A DNA stretch of 64,000 nt from an uncultured Collinsella sp. (GCA_902479135.1 CABSNU010000008.1:11731-75730), one strand, 5' to 3'; shown: positions 1-8,833, counted from the stretch's first letter. A program made the numbers and translations. The notes: generated from the sequence alone by a model not told the origin.

Positions 1-360
1 CTCGGTGACGAGCTCCATGATAACGATGGGAGCGTTGTCGCCCTTGCGATTACCGAGCTTCATGATGCGGGTGTAACCGCCGTTGCGGTCCTGCCACATG
101 CCCTGAGCAGCCTTGTCGAAGATCTCGGCAACGAGCTGCTTATCGCCGAGCTTGGCGATAGCCAGACGACGAGAGTGCAGGTCGCCCTTCTTGGCCCAAG
201 TGATGATCGGATCGACGACCGAACGCAGCGCCTTAGCGCGGGTCTCGGTGGTCTTGATGCGGTCGTTCTCGAAGAGGGCCTTAGCAAGGCTCTTCTTCAT
301 GGCCTTGGTGTGGCTCGCATCGGTGCCGAGCTTCAGGCCCTTCTTAACGTTGTGACGCAT
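1..360 (-). CDS. rplQ: 50S ribosomal protein L17 (bL17), C-terminus cut by window edge
   Basis: This is the N-terminal 120 codons of bL17, a large-subunit protein near the exit tunnel. It starts MRHNVKKGLKLGTD with the ATG at 358-360, and contains the family segments KAMKKSLAKALFENDRI and TRAKALR. The gene runs off the left edge, so the C-terminus and stop are not visible. It is the last visible gene of the alpha operon, 30 bp after rpoA, and shares its transcript. Confidence 0.97.
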   Translation of the reverse strand, partial: MRHNVKKGLKLGTDASHTKAMKKSLAKALFENDRIKTTETRAKALRSVVDPIITWAKKGDLHSRRLAIAKLGDKQLVAEIFDKAAQGMWQDRNGGYTRIMKLGNRKGDNAPIVIMELVTE

Positions 361-390
361 GGTCTAGTTTCTCCTCAAATATGCGAAGCA

Positions 391-1332
391 TTAAGCCTTC
401 AGGCTCAGGCCCATGGACTCAAGCTTGTCCTTCACTTCCTCGATCGACTTAACACCGAAGTTACGGATGTTGAGCAGATCGTTCTCCGAGAACTCAACGA
501 GCTGACGGACCGAGTGAATGCTGGCGCGCTTAAGGCAGTTGTAGGAACGGACGGAAAGGTCCAGATCCTCGATCTGCTTGTCCAGCTCGGCGTTGTCGTT
601 GGTGACCTCGGGAGCGAAGATCGAAGCCTCCTCCTCGACCTCGGGGGTCTCGGCAAGGTTCATAAAGGCGGCCATATGCTGGTTGATGATATTGGCAGCC
701 TGGACCACGGCGTCGCGCGGGGCGATGGAGCCGTTGGTCTCGATCTCGAGGACAAGGCGGTCGTAGTCGGTGTGCTGACCGACACGGCAAGCCTCAACGA
801 GCTTGGCGCAACGCGAAACCGGCGAGTACAGCGAGTCGACGTGGATCACACCGATGGGATCGTTGTCGCGCTTGTTAGCCTCGCCAGAGACATAGCCGCG
901 GCCATAGCCGATGCGCATGCTCATGGTGAGATGGCCACCCTCGGTGAGCGTAGCGATGTGCTGCTCGGGGTTGACCAACTCAAACTCGGACGGAATAAAG
1001 AAGTCCGCACCGGTGACCTCGCAGGGGCCGTCAACCGAAATGGTGGCGGTCGCCTCGTCGGTCGTGCCGAGAGCCCTGAAGACAAGACCCTTGACATTCA
1101 GGACGATGTCGGTGACATCCTCGACCATGTTAGGGATGGTCATGAACTCGTGCTGCGCACCATCGATCTGAATAGCCTCGACGGCTGCACCCTCGAGCGA
1201 GGACAGAAGAACGCGACGAAGGGAGTTACCCAGCGTATCGCCGTAGCCACGCTCGAGCGGCTCGACGGAGACACGAGCAGACGTCTCGTTGATCTCTTCG
1301 ACCTGAACCTGAGGCCTAATGAATTCTGACAT
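391..1332 (-). CDS. rpoA: RNA polymerase alpha subunit
   Basis: RpoA, 313 aa, a normal length. Residues 1 to about 230 form the dimerising N-terminal domain, and residues from about 245 form the C-terminal domain that binds UP elements and activators, with the segment NIRNFGVKSIEEVKDKL typical of the alpha-CTD. The start is supported by GGAGGT 5 bp upstream of the ATG at 1330-1332. It lies between rpsD and rplQ, the standard alpha-operon position. Confidence 0.99.
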   Translation of the reverse strand: MSEFIRPQVQVEEINETSARVSVEPLERGYGDTLGNSLRRVLLSSLEGAAVEAIQIDGAQHEFMTIPNMVEDVTDIVLNVKGLVFRALGTTDEATATISVDGPCEVTGADFFIPSEFELVNPEQHIATLTEGGHLTMSMRIGYGRGYVSGEANKRDNDPIGVIHVDSLYSPVSRCAKLVEACRVGQHTDYDRLVLEIETNGSIAPRDAVVQAANIINQHMAAFMNLAETPEVEEEASIFAPEVTNDNAELDKQIEDLDLSVRSYNCLKRASIHSVRQLVEFSENDLLNIRNFGVKSIEEVKDKLESMGLSLKA

Positions 1333-1364
1333 GTATTACCTCCAGCCTCAGCAGCCCGGATGGA

Positions 1365-1961
1365 CTACTTAGAGTAGAGCTCGACGATGAGCTGCTCGTT
1401 GATATCACCGCTGATCTGCTCACGCGTCGGCAGAGCGAGCACGTTACCAGACAGCTTCTCGATATCGACCTCGAGCCAGCCAGGGACCTCAAAGCGCTCG
1501 GAGGAAATCAGGGCCTCCTTGATGGGGAGGAGGTCACGGAACTTCTCGCCGACAGCGACGACGTCGCCGGCCTTGACGCGGTAGGACGGGATGTCCACGC
1601 GCTTGCCGTTCACGGTGAAGTGACCGTGACGGACGGACTGACGAGCCTCTTTGCGGGTGCGGGCGAAGCCAAGACGGAAGACGACGTTGTCGAGGCGAGA
1701 CTCAAGGATAATCATGAGGTTCTCACCGGTGACGCCGTTCATCTTGCGGGCCTTGTTGAAGTAGCCGTGGAACTGCTTCTCCAGAACGCCATAGATGAAC
1801 TTGACCTTCTGCTTCTCGCGCAGCTGCATGCCGTACTCAGATTCCTTGCGACGGCGCTTGGGCTGACGGATAGATTCCTTCTTGCTGCTGTAACCGAGCT
1901 CAGCGGGATCGATCCCGAGCTGACGGCAGCGCTTAAGAACAGGAGTCCTGTCGATTGCCAT
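1365..1961 (-). CDS. rpsD: 30S ribosomal protein S4 (uS4)
   Basis: uS4, 198 aa, a primary 16S rRNA-binding assembly protein. The S4 RNA-binding domain covers roughly residues 90-150 (segments LDNVVFRLGFARTRKEARQ and VRHGHFTVNGKRVDIPSYRV). The N-terminus has only one of the zinc-ligand cysteines (C12), so it is the zinc-free form. It lies between rpsK and rpoA. In other bacteria S4 is the translational repressor of the alpha operon; whether that holds here cannot be seen. Confidence 0.98.
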   Translation of the reverse strand: MAIDRTPVLKRCRQLGIDPAELGYSSKKESIRQPKRRRKESEYGMQLREKQKVKFIYGVLEKQFHGYFNKARKMNGVTGENLMIILESRLDNVVFRLGFARTRKEARQSVRHGHFTVNGKRVDIPSYRVKAGDVVAVGEKFRDLLPIKEALISSERFEVPGWLEVDIEKLSGNVLALPTREQISGDINEQLIVELYSK

Positions 1962-1980
1962 ATTGATACGATCCTTTCAG

Positions 1981-2385
1981 TTACACGCGGCGACGCTTCT
2001 TGGGGCGGCAGCCGTTGTGCGGAATGGGGGTCTTGTCCTGGATGCTCGAGACCTCGAGGCCAGCAGCCTGGAGGGAGCGGATGGCGGTCTCACGACCGGA
2101 GCCGGGGCCCTTGACGAAGACGGAAACCTTCTTCATACCGTGCTCCATGGCCTGCTTGGCAGCAGCCTCGGCAGCCATCTGGGCAGCGAACGGCGTGGAC
2201 TTACGGGAGCCCTTGAAGCCCACCTGGCCAGCCGACTTCCAGGAAATGACGTTGCCCTGGGGATCGGTGATCGAAACGATCGTGTTGTTGAACGTAGAAC
2301 GAATGTGAGCCTGGCCCACGGAAATGTTCTTACGGTCCGCGCGCTTCAGACGGGCAGCGCGAACGTTCTTCTTAGCAGTAGCCAT
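1981..2385 (-). CDS. rpsK: 30S ribosomal protein S11 (uS11)
   Basis: uS11, 134 aa, a small-subunit platform protein. Recognised by AHIRSTFNNTIVSITDPQGN and the basic tail GCRPKKRRRV. It sits between rpsM (15 bp upstream) and rpsD (19 bp downstream) in the alpha operon. Nothing unusual. Confidence 0.98.
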   Translation of the reverse strand: MATAKKNVRAARLKRADRKNISVGQAHIRSTFNNTIVSITDPQGNVISWKSAGQVGFKGSRKSTPFAAQMAAEAAAKQAMEHGMKKVSVFVKGPGSGRETAIRSLQAAGLEVSSIQDKTPIPHNGCRPKKRRRV

Positions 2386-2399
2386 CTATCTAGCGCTCC

Positions 2400-2774
2400 T
2401 TATTTCTTCTTCTTAGCACCGATCTGACGCTTCGGGCCCTTGCGGGTACGAGCGTTAGTGTGGGTGCGCTGGCCGCGGACCGGGAGGCCCTTGCGGTGAC
2501 GGAGGCCGCGGTTGCAGCCGATGTCCATAAGGCGCTTGACGTTCTGGTTGCGCTCACGGCGGAGGTCGCCCTCAACCATGATCTGGTTCTTATCGATATA
2601 ATCGCGGATGGCGTTAACCTCATCCTCGGTGAGGTCCTTAACGCGCGTATCCACGTTAACGTTGCACTCGACGCAGATCTTCGTCGCAGTGGTGCGGCCG
2701 ATGCCGTAAATGTAGGTCAGACCGATCTCAACGCGCTTCTCACGCGGGAGGTCGACACCATTAATACGGGCCAA
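2400..2774 (-). CDS. rpsM: 30S ribosomal protein S13 (uS13)
   Basis: uS13, 124 aa, a small-subunit head protein contacting P-site tRNA and the L5 bridge. It starts MARINGVDLPREKRVEIGLT and ends in the basic tail RQIGAKKKK that reaches toward the decoding centre. The helix-hairpin-helix segment YIYGIGRTTATKIC is visible. It follows rpmJ after 14 bp. Confidence 0.98.
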   Translation of the reverse strand: MARINGVDLPREKRVEIGLTYIYGIGRTTATKICVECNVNVDTRVKDLTEDEVNAIRDYIDKNQIMVEGDLRRERNQNVKRLMDIGCNRGLRHRKGLPVRGQRTHTNARTRKGPKRQIGAKKKK

Positions 2775-2788
2775 CGTAGTCTCCTCTC

Positions 2789-2902
2789 TTAACCCTGACG
2801 CTGCTTATGACGGGGGTTCTCGCAAATGACGAGGACCTTGCCATGGCGCCTAATGATTTTGCACTTATCGCACATCTTCTTGACCGAAGGACGTACCTTC
2901 AT
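2789..2902 (-). CDS. rpmJ: 50S ribosomal protein L36 (bL36), zinc-binding form
   Basis: A 37-residue protein found by translating the gap between rpsM and infA. It begins MKVRPSVKKMCDKC, has the zinc ligands C11, C14, C27 and H32, and ends RHKQRQG before the TAA at 2789-2791. This is the zinc-dependent (C+) form of bL36. The ATG is at 2900-2902, preceded by an AAGGAA-type ribosome binding site. The infA-rpmJ-rpsM order is standard for Gram-positive and actinobacterial alpha operons. Confidence 0.97.
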   Translation of the reverse strand: MKVRPSVKKMCDKCKIIRRHGKVLVICENPRHKQRQG

Positions 2903-3052
2903 CGTTCTTCCTTTCGGTAGCGCTCAAACTACTTCCCTACTATCTACTCGCCCAGCCGCAGGCGTTTAAAACTATGGCTGGTCTTCACACACAATCCGAC
3001 CGTAGGTTGAGCTAAGCCTGCAGTCGGAAATGGAGTGCGTGTATGCGTGCCG

Positions 3053-3271
3053 CTATTTGTAGCGATAGGTGATGCGGCCGCGGGTCAGGTCGTACGGGGA
3101 AAGCTCCACGACAACCCTGTCACCGGGGAGAATACGGATGTAATTCATTCGGATCTTGCCAGAAATGTTGCACAGAACCGAATGACCGTTCTCGAGCTCA
3201 ACCTTAAACATGGCATTGGGCAACGGTTCCTTTACCGTACCCTCGAGCTCAATTGCGTCTTCCTTCTTCAC
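3053..3271 (-). CDS. infA: Translation initiation factor IF-1
   Basis: IF-1, 72 aa from the GTG at 3269-3271, which gives the usual VKKEDAIELEGTV start and the usual family length. An in-frame TTG two codons earlier (3275-3277) would give 74 aa, but it lies only about 4 bp from the AGAAAG ribosome-binding site, against about 10 bp for the GTG. The single OB fold (S1-like) blocks the ribosomal A site during initiation. About 150 bp without a gene separate it from rpmJ. Confidence 0.96.
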   Translation of the reverse strand: MKKEDAIELEGTVKEPLPNAMFKVELENGHSVLCNISGKIRMNYIRILPGDRVVVELSPYDLTRGRITYRYK

Positions 3272-3310
3272 AAGCAATCATCTTTCTCTAGAAAACGACA
3301 GCGATTGAGT

Positions 3311-3339
3311 ATTCTACAATACGCATGCACGTATCGTAA
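3311..3339 (-). promoter_or_regulatory. Candidate promoter of infA/alpha operon
   Basis: On the minus strand TTACGA (3334-3339), a 17-bp spacer and TAGAAT (3311-3316) precede infA by about 40 bp, in the only AT-rich gap between map and infA. The -10 matches 5 of 6 consensus bases, the -35 only 3 of 6. It would allow alpha-operon transcription independent of map. Confidence 0.45.
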
Positions 3340-3414
3340 TATCTTCGTAATGGCTCCACAACTAAGCGGAACTTGTTACATTCGAAATGTTAAGGCGTGC
3401 ATTTGACGCAAGCC

Positions 3415-4203
3415 CTACATTTCACCGCCCTGCAAGGAACACCAAGCACCTTGGGCATCCGTGGTGAGAATCACCGGACCGTCATTGGTAATGGCGACGG
3501 TGTTCTCGTAGTGCGCGGCGGGCAGGTGGTCGTTGGTCGTAACAATCCAACCGTCGGAGCCCGTGCTCACATGGTTGGAACCCATCGTAACCATCGGCTC
3601 GATGGCAATGACCATGCCGGCCTGGAGGCGAACGCCCCTCCCCTTCTTTCCATAGTTAGGAACGTTGGGGTCCTCGTGCATCACGCGGCCAATGCCATGG
3701 CCCACATAATCACGAAGCACACCGTAACCGTGAGACTCGGCGAGGGACTGAACGGCATAACCGACGTCCCCGATATGGTTACCGGGAACAGCCTGCTCGA
3801 TGGCAGCCTTAAGGCAATCGCGCGTGACCTCGCACAAAGCCTTGGCCTCGGGCGTGGGGGTACCGACGAAAAATGTCCAAGCGTTATCGCCGACCCAACC
3901 GTCAACAACGGCTCCGGTGTCGATGGAGATGATATCGCCATCGCGCAGGATCATGTCGGGGTTGGGAATACCGTGGACCACGGCATCGTTGATCGAAGCG
4001 CAAATGGTCCCCGGGAACCCGCCGTAACCCTTAAAGGCCGGGGTGCCGCCATGCATGCGGATAATCTGCTCCGCGAGCTGATCGAGCTCAAAAGTCGAAA
4101 CGCCGGGGCGCACCATGGCTCCAACGTGGCGGAGCGCCATCTTAGATAGCGCTCCTGCCTTCTTCATCTGCTCGATTTGCGTTGCAGACTTAATCTTGAT
4201 CAT
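3415..4203 (-). CDS. map: Methionine aminopeptidase, type I
   Basis: MetAP-I, 262 aa, cytoplasmic metalloenzyme removing the initiator methionine. Metal-binding segments visible: ISIDTGAVVDGWVGDNAW (two Asp), GHGIGRVMHEDPNVPNYG (His), and GMVIAIEPM (Glu). Its ATG overlaps the adk stop by 4 bp (ATGA), indicating translational coupling. The secY-adk-map-infA order is typical of Gram-positive spc operons. Confidence 0.98.
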   Translation of the reverse strand: MIKIKSATQIEQMKKAGALSKMALRHVGAMVRPGVSTFELDQLAEQIIRMHGGTPAFKGYGGFPGTICASINDAVVHGIPNPDMILRDGDIISIDTGAVVDGWVGDNAWTFFVGTPTPEAKALCEVTRDCLKAAIEQAVPGNHIGDVGYAVQSLAESHGYGVLRDYVGHGIGRVMHEDPNVPNYGKKGRGVRLQAGMVIAIEPMVTMGSNHVSTGSDGWIVTTNDHLPAAHYENTVAITNDGPVILTTDAQGAWCSLQGGEM

Positions 4204-4832
4204 AGACCGAGAGCCTCTTTGACATCCCCGTACACGGTCTCGCGAGCCTGGTCACCGTTGACCGACTTGAGCAGACCCTGGCCACGATAGTAGTCGACGA
4301 GCGGGCTCGTGGACTTCTCGTAGACGTCGAGACGGTTCTTAATGGTCTCGGGCTTGTCGTCGTCGCGCTGATACATCTCGCCGGCGCACTTGGGGCAGGT
4401 AGCATCGGCAGCGGTGCCGGTGTAACCGCAGGCGCGGCAGGTGCGACGCGAAGACAGACGATCGATAATGACCTCGGGGGCCACGTCGACCAGAAGGGCG
4501 CAGTCGATCTCGCGACCCATGGCGGAGAGCTCGGAATCGAGCGTCACGGCCTGGGCGGTGTTGCGCGGGAAGCCGTCGAGGATGAAGCCCTGCTGGGCGT
4601 CATCGGCGGCAAGGCGCTCCTTGACAAGGTCGATCACGAGCTGGTCGGGAACGAGCTCGCCAGCGTCCATGTACTTCTTAGCCTGAATACCAAGCTCGGT
4701 GCCACCCTTGACGGCAGCACGCAGCAGGTCGCCCGTGGAAATGTGGGCGACGCCAAACTCGGCGACGAGCTCCTGTGCAACGGTGCCCTTACCGGCACCC
4801 GGAGCTCCGAGCAATACGAGGTTCATGAGCAA
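4200..4832 (-). CDS. adk: Adenylate kinase
   Basis: Adk, 210 aa, converting ATP plus AMP to two ADP. P-loop GAPGAGKGT near the N-terminus, the AMP-binding stretch HISTGDLLRAAV, and a long LID domain with four cysteines (CRACGYTG and CPKCAG) that bind structural zinc, as in Gram-positive and actinobacterial enzymes. It lies 12 bp after secY and overlaps map by 4 bp. Confidence 0.98.
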   Translation of the reverse strand: MLMNLVLLGAPGAGKGTVAQELVAEFGVAHISTGDLLRAAVKGGTELGIQAKKYMDAGELVPDQLVIDLVKERLAADDAQQGFILDGFPRNTAQAVTLDSELSAMGREIDCALLVDVAPEVIIDRLSSRRTCRACGYTGTAADATCPKCAGEMYQRDDDKPETIKNRLDVYEKSTSPLVDYYRGQGLLKSVNGDQARETVYGDVKEALGL

Positions 4833-4844
4833 TCCTCCTCTAGC

Positions 4845-6131
4845 CTATTTAAAGAATCCATCGTAATCATACATCTTGATCTGGCCTTCGAGCTTATCGA
4901 CCGTGTCGAGCACGACGCCGACCATGATGAGGATGGACGTGCCGCCAAACGCCTGGATCAGATGGTTACCCGTGAAGGAGAAGATGATCGAAGGCACGAT
5001 GGCGATGAGCGCCAAAAAGACAGCGCTGGGAAGCGTGATCTTGTTGAGGGCGTTCTTGATGTAGGCCGCGGTAGCCCTACCCGGACGCACGCCCGGAATA
5101 AAGCCGCCCTGCTTCTTAAGGTTGTCGGCCGTGTCATCGGGGTTGAACACCATGGAGGTGTAGAAGTACGCGAAGAACACGATGAGGACAACGTTAAGCA
5201 CCCAGTTGAGCCAACCGGTCGAAAGCGCGGAGGCAACTGCCTGAATCCAGCCGATGCCGGGGAAGAACACGGCAATCTGAGCCGGGAAGTACAGCAGCGC
5301 CGAAGCGAAGATGATCGGTACGACACCCGCGGTGTTGACCTTGATGGGCAGGTAGGTGGTCTGGCCACCCATCATGCGACGGCCCACGACGCGCTTAGCG
5401 TAGGAGACCGGGATGCGGCGCTGGCCGCGCTCAAGGAAAACAATCAGCGGGATAACCAGCAAGATGATGGCGCAGATGATCACCATGGTGATGATGCCAC
5501 CGGCATTGCCCTCGGTGCTGGAGAAGATCGCCTGCGGCAGACCGGCCATGATGTTCGCAAAGATGATCAGCGACATGCCATTGCCGATACCGCGCTGGGT
5601 GATGAGCTCACCAATCCACATGATCAGCATGGCGCCCGCGGTGAGCGTGCCGACGACCATGAGGTCGAAGATGATCTCAGGAGCGCCGGCGCCATTAAAG
5701 CTGATGCCGAAGCTCTTAAAGAGGAAGAGGTAACCCACGGAGTTGAGGATTGCCAGAGCCAGGGTGAGGTAACGCGAATACTGCGTAATCTTGGTCTGAC
5801 CGACCTCGCCCTCGCGGGCAAGCTCATGCAGGGAAGGCACAACGGCCTGGAGCATCTGGAGGATGATCGAGCTGGTGATGTAAGGCATGATGCCCAGCGA
5901 AAACACCGACACATAGCTCAACGCGCCGCCAGAGAAAAGATTCAGGAGGGCCATAGCACCTGCGGCGACCGAATTGTTATCGGTCGAGAAAAGGCCCAGC
6001 ATCCCCTGGAAGGGAATGCCGGGCACAGGAACGTGCGCACCAATGCGGTACACGACGAGCATAGCTATGGTAAAAAGAATCTTTTCGCGCAATTCTTTGA
6101 TGCGGAAAGCATTCTTAAGACCATTTAGCAC
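4845..6131 (-). CDS. secY: Preprotein translocase subunit SecY
   Basis: SecY, 428 aa, the ten-helix channel of the general secretion pathway. Visible signatures are VPVPGIPF near the N-terminus, GIMPYITSSIILQML, and RGIGNGMSLIIF. Start is GTG at 6129-6131 (MLNGLKNAFRIKELREK), overlapping the rplO stop by 7 bp, with AAAGG about 10 bp upstream. A long reading frame on the opposite strand is a shadow of this G+C-rich gene. Confidence 0.98.
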   Translation of the reverse strand: MLNGLKNAFRIKELREKILFTIAMLVVYRIGAHVPVPGIPFQGMLGLFSTDNNSVAAGAMALLNLFSGGALSYVSVFSLGIMPYITSSIILQMLQAVVPSLHELAREGEVGQTKITQYSRYLTLALAILNSVGYLFLFKSFGISFNGAGAPEIIFDLMVVGTLTAGAMLIMWIGELITQRGIGNGMSLIIFANIMAGLPQAIFSSTEGNAGGIITMVIICAIILLVIPLIVFLERGQRRIPVSYAKRVVGRRMMGGQTTYLPIKVNTAGVVPIIFASALLYFPAQIAVFFPGIGWIQAVASALSTGWLNWVLNVVLIVFFAYFYTSMVFNPDDTADNLKKQGGFIPGVRPGRATAAYIKNALNKITLPSAVFLALIAIVPSIIFSFTGNHLIQAFGGTSILIMVGVVLDTVDKLEGQIKMYDYDGFFK

Positions 6132-6574
6132 GGCAGCTCGACCTTTCCGCCGGCGGCCTCGATCTTGGCCTGCGCAGAAGCGCTGACCTTGTCGACCTTG
6201 ACCGTGAACTTCTTGGTGAGCTCACCATTGCCGAGCACCTTGACGGGCTCGAACTCGCTCTTGGTGATGCGAGCGGCCTTAAGAGCGGCACCGTCGATCA
6301 CAGCGCCGTCCTCGAACTTGCGCTCGAGACGCTCAACGTTAACAGCGGTGTACTCGATACGACGGGGGTTGCGGAAGCCCGGAAGCTTGGGCAGGCGCAT
6401 AGCCAGCGGAGTCTGGCCACCCTCGAAGCCGGCACCCTTGGTGCCGCCAGAGCGAGAGCCCTGGCCCTTCTGGCCGCGACCAGAAGTGGTGCCGTGACCC
6501 GAAGAATTGCCACGGCCGACGCGCTTGCGATTCTTGGTGGAACCGGGCGCGGGAGTAAGATCGTGAAGCTGCAT
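6125..6574 (-). CDS. rplO: 50S ribosomal protein L15 (uL15)
   Basis: uL15, 149 aa. The glycine-rich N-terminal extension that threads through 23S rRNA is clear (RVGRGNSSGHGTTSGRGQK), followed by the globular C-terminal domain ending KIEAAGGKVELPC. It starts 3 bp after rpmD and overlaps the secY start by 7 bp. Confidence 0.98.
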   Translation of the reverse strand: MQLHDLTPAPGSTKNRKRVGRGNSSGHGTTSGRGQKGQGSRSGGTKGAGFEGGQTPLAMRLPKLPGFRNPRRIEYTAVNVERLERKFEDGAVIDGAALKAARITKSEFEPVKVLGNGELTKKFTVKVDKVSASAQAKIEAAGGKVELPC

Positions 6575-6577
6575 TTG

Positions 6578-6760
6578 CTACTCCTCTACAATCTCGACAA
6601 GGTGCTTGACCTTGAAGATCATGCCGCGGACGGACTCGTTGTCAGCAATCTCGCGAACCTCGCGGATCCTGTGGAGACCGAGGGCACGGACAGTACGGAC
6701 CTGGTCCTGCTTGCAACCGTTGGTGCTGCGGACCTGCTTGATCTTGATGGTGTCAGCCAT
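6578..6760 (-). CDS. rpmD: 50S ribosomal protein L30 (uL30)
   Basis: uL30, 60 aa, the short bacterial form. It starts MADTIKIKQVRSTNGCKQDQ and contains the family stretch VRTVRALGLHRIREVREI. It is packed between rpsE (2 bp) and rplO (3 bp), as in standard spc operons. Confidence 0.97.
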   Translation of the reverse strand: MADTIKIKQVRSTNGCKQDQVRTVRALGLHRIREVREIADNESVRGMIFKVKHLVEIVEE

Positions 6761-6762
6761 GC

Positions 6763-7287
6763 TTAGTTCTCCTTACCGACGAACATCTCGGAGACCGTCA
6801 GGCCACGGCGAGCCGCGACGTCCTCAGGGCTGGAGAGCTCCTTGAGGCCCTCGACGGCAGCCTTGATGATGTTGAGGCCGTTGTCGGTACCGAGGGACTT
6901 GGACAGGACGTTCTTGATGCCAGCAAGCTCGAAGAGGGGACGCACAGCGCCGCCGGCGATAACGCCGGTACCCTCGACAGCGGGCTTGATGATGATGCGG
7001 CCGGCACCAAAGTGACCGAGAACCTCGTGCGGGATGGTGCCCTCTTCGGTCACCGGCACGTGGAACATGTTCTTCTTGGCATCGAGAGACGCCTTGGAGA
7101 TGGCCAGGGGCACCTCGGCGGACTTGCCCATGCCAACGCCGACGTTGCCCTTGCCGTCGCCAACGACGACGAGAGCGACGAGGCTCATGCGACGACCACC
7201 CTTGACGGTCTTCGACACGCGGTTGATGTAAACGACGCGCTCCTCGAACTCGGAGGCCTCGCGCTGCTGCTTCTGATTACGAGCCAT
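6763..7287 (-). CDS. rpsE: 30S ribosomal protein S5 (uS5)
   Basis: uS5, 174 aa, which contributes to translational fidelity at the mRNA entry site. The double-stranded RNA-binding-like N-terminal domain carries FEERVVYINRVSKTVKGGRR and VGDGKGNVGVGMGKSAEVP. The C-terminal half ends SEMFVGKEN. It follows rplR after 14 bp. Confidence 0.98.
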   Translation of the reverse strand: MARNQKQQREASEFEERVVYINRVSKTVKGGRRMSLVALVVVGDGKGNVGVGMGKSAEVPLAISKASLDAKKNMFHVPVTEEGTIPHEVLGHFGAGRIIIKPAVEGTGVIAGGAVRPLFELAGIKNVLSKSLGTDNGLNIIKAAVEGLKELSSPEDVAARRGLTVSEMFVGKEN

Positions 7288-7301
7288 GTGCTACATACCT
7301 C

Positions 7302-7670
7302 CTAGAACTCGAGACCGGCGGCACGAGCACCGTCGGCGAGGGCCTTGACGCGGCCATGGTAGATACGGCCACCGCGATCGAAGGCGACCTTGGTGATGCC
7401 GGCCTCGATGGCGCGCTTGCCAACGAGCTGACCGACCTTCTCCGCAGCCTCCTTGTTCGAGGTGTGGGTGCCCTTGAACTCGGCCTCGAGGGTCGAGGCG
7501 GAGACGAGCGTCAGGCTGGAGCCCTTGCTGTCGTCGATGATCTGGGCATAGATGTTGGCGTTAGTACGGGTCACGCGAAGACGCGGACGCTCGGCGGTAC
7601 CCGAGACCTTGCCGCGAACACGACGCTGACGACGCTTGAGGCCTTCCAGCTTCGCCTTATGCTTGTTCAT
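7302..7670 (-). CDS. rplR: 50S ribosomal protein L18 (uL18)
   Basis: uL18, 122 aa, binds 5S rRNA together with uL5. It has the basic N-terminal tail KRRQRRVRGKVSGTAERPRL and the conserved end FDRGGRIYHGRVKALADGAR. A 75-bp gap separates it from rplF upstream. Confidence 0.98.
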   Translation of the reverse strand: MNKHKAKLEGLKRRQRRVRGKVSGTAERPRLRVTRTNANIYAQIIDDSKGSSLTLVSASTLEAEFKGTHTSNKEAAEKVGQLVGKRAIEAGITKVAFDRGGRIYHGRVKALADGARAAGLEF

Positions 7671-7698
7671 ACGTAAACTCCTAAAAAGGTTGATCTTG

Positions 7699-7720
7699 CC
7701 AGCACCTGACGGGGTGCTGG
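7699..7720 (-). other. Intercistronic hairpin between rplF and rplR
   Basis: CCAGCACC and GGTGCTGG form a perfect 8-bp stem with a 6-base loop in the 75-bp gap between rplF and rplR. No T-run follows on the minus strand, so it is not a canonical terminator. An mRNA-processing or stability role is possible but not shown. Confidence 0.4.
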
Positions 7721-7745
7721 TCTTATGCGAGTGAGTCGGTTACGA

Positions 7746-8282
7746 CTACTTGGCGGCCTTACCCAGCTTGCGGCGGATGTGCTCACCAACGTAGTGGATA
7801 CCCTTGCCCTTGTAAGGCTCGGGAGGACGATGGCCGCGGATCTCAGCGGCGATCTGACCGACCTGCTGCTTGTTGATACCCTTGACGTTCACGTGGGTGT
7901 TGTCGGGAACCTCGAAGGTGATGCCCTCGGGAGCCTCGACGATCACGGGGTGCGAGAAGCCCAGGGAGAACTCGAGGTTCTTGCCCTTCTGCTGCACGCG
8001 GTAACCGACGCCGGCGAGCTCGAGCTTCTTCTCGAAGCCCTCGGAAACGCCAACAACCATGTTGTGGATGAGGGCACGGGTGAGGCCGTGGCGAGCACGG
8101 GTCTCACGCTCGTCGTCGGGACGGGAAACGGTGAGGACGTTGTCCTCGACGTTGATAGCGAGCTTCTCATAGACATCGAGCTCGAGCTGGCCCTTGGGGC
8201 CCTTGACGACAACGTTGTTGCCGTTGACTGCCACTTCGACTCCGGCGGGAATCTGGACAGGCTTATTACCGATACGAGACAC
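7746..8282 (-). CDS. rplF: 50S ribosomal protein L6 (uL6)
   Basis: uL6, 178 aa, two tandem copies of the L6 fold near the sarcin-ricin loop. It starts MSRIGNKPVQIPAGVEV and carries the C-terminal signature RPPEPYKGKGIHYVGE. It lies 33 bp after rpsH. Confidence 0.98.
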   Translation of the reverse strand: MSRIGNKPVQIPAGVEVAVNGNNVVVKGPKGQLELDVYEKLAINVEDNVLTVSRPDDERETRARHGLTRALIHNMVVGVSEGFEKKLELAGVGYRVQQKGKNLEFSLGFSHPVIVEAPEGITFEVPDNTHVNVKGINKQQVGQIAAEIRGHRPPEPYKGKGIHYVGEHIRRKLGKAAK

Positions 8283-8315
8283 GGTGATCTCCTTTCCTTC
8301 TACCTACCGAGCGAA

Positions 8316-8714
8316 TTACCAGACGTAAGCGATGATCTCGCCGCCGACGTTGTGCTTGCGAGCATCGCGGTCGGTCATGACGCCATGGCTGGTGGAAATA
8401 ATGGCGGTACCAAGGCCACCGCGGACGCGGGGCATGTCGGCAACGCCGGTGTACTTACGCAGGCCCGGCTTGGAAATGCGGCGGATACCGTTGATGACCT
8501 TAGCCTTCTTGGGACCATACTTAAGCGTGATGTGCAGAGTCTTCTGGGGAACGGTGTCCTCGACATCGTAGCCCTCGATGTAGCCCTCCTCGTGCAGAAC
8601 ACGAGCGATCTCGACGAGCTTCTTGCTGCTCGGCATGGAGACCGTGGCCTTGTTCACAGAGTTAGCGTTACGAATGCGCGTAAGCATATCTGCGATCGGG
8701 TCTGTAAGGTTCAT
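8316..8714 (-). CDS. rpsH: 30S ribosomal protein S8 (uS8)
   Basis: uS8, 132 aa, a central-domain 16S rRNA-binding protein. It starts MNLTDPIADMLTRIRNAN and carries the C-terminal motif STSHGVMTDRDARKHNVGGE. In other bacteria S8 represses the spc operon by binding near rplE; the interval between rplE and its new upstream neighbour is altered here. A 119-bp gap separates it from rpsZ. Confidence 0.98.
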   Translation of the reverse strand: MNLTDPIADMLTRIRNANSVNKATVSMPSSKKLVEIARVLHEEGYIEGYDVEDTVPQKTLHITLKYGPKKAKVINGIRRISKPGLRKYTGVADMPRVRGGLGTAIISTSHGVMTDRDARKHNVGGEIIAYVW

Positions 8715-8833
8715 ACAGATTCTCCTTCGTTCTTGATGAACACGTGCTCTTGGTTCTTCGCCGCCCTTAACGGCAAAGCCTAACTAGCGCGTTTTCCCTG
8801 TTCCAAACTGATGCTTGAAACGCTGGTAGTGAC

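Noticed and set aside
4743..6128. 461-aa reading frame on the plus strand opposite secY
   Set aside because: Its composition is biased (His, Asp, Glu, Arg) in the way expected of an antisense frame of a G+C-rich gene. SecY on the other strand is certain.
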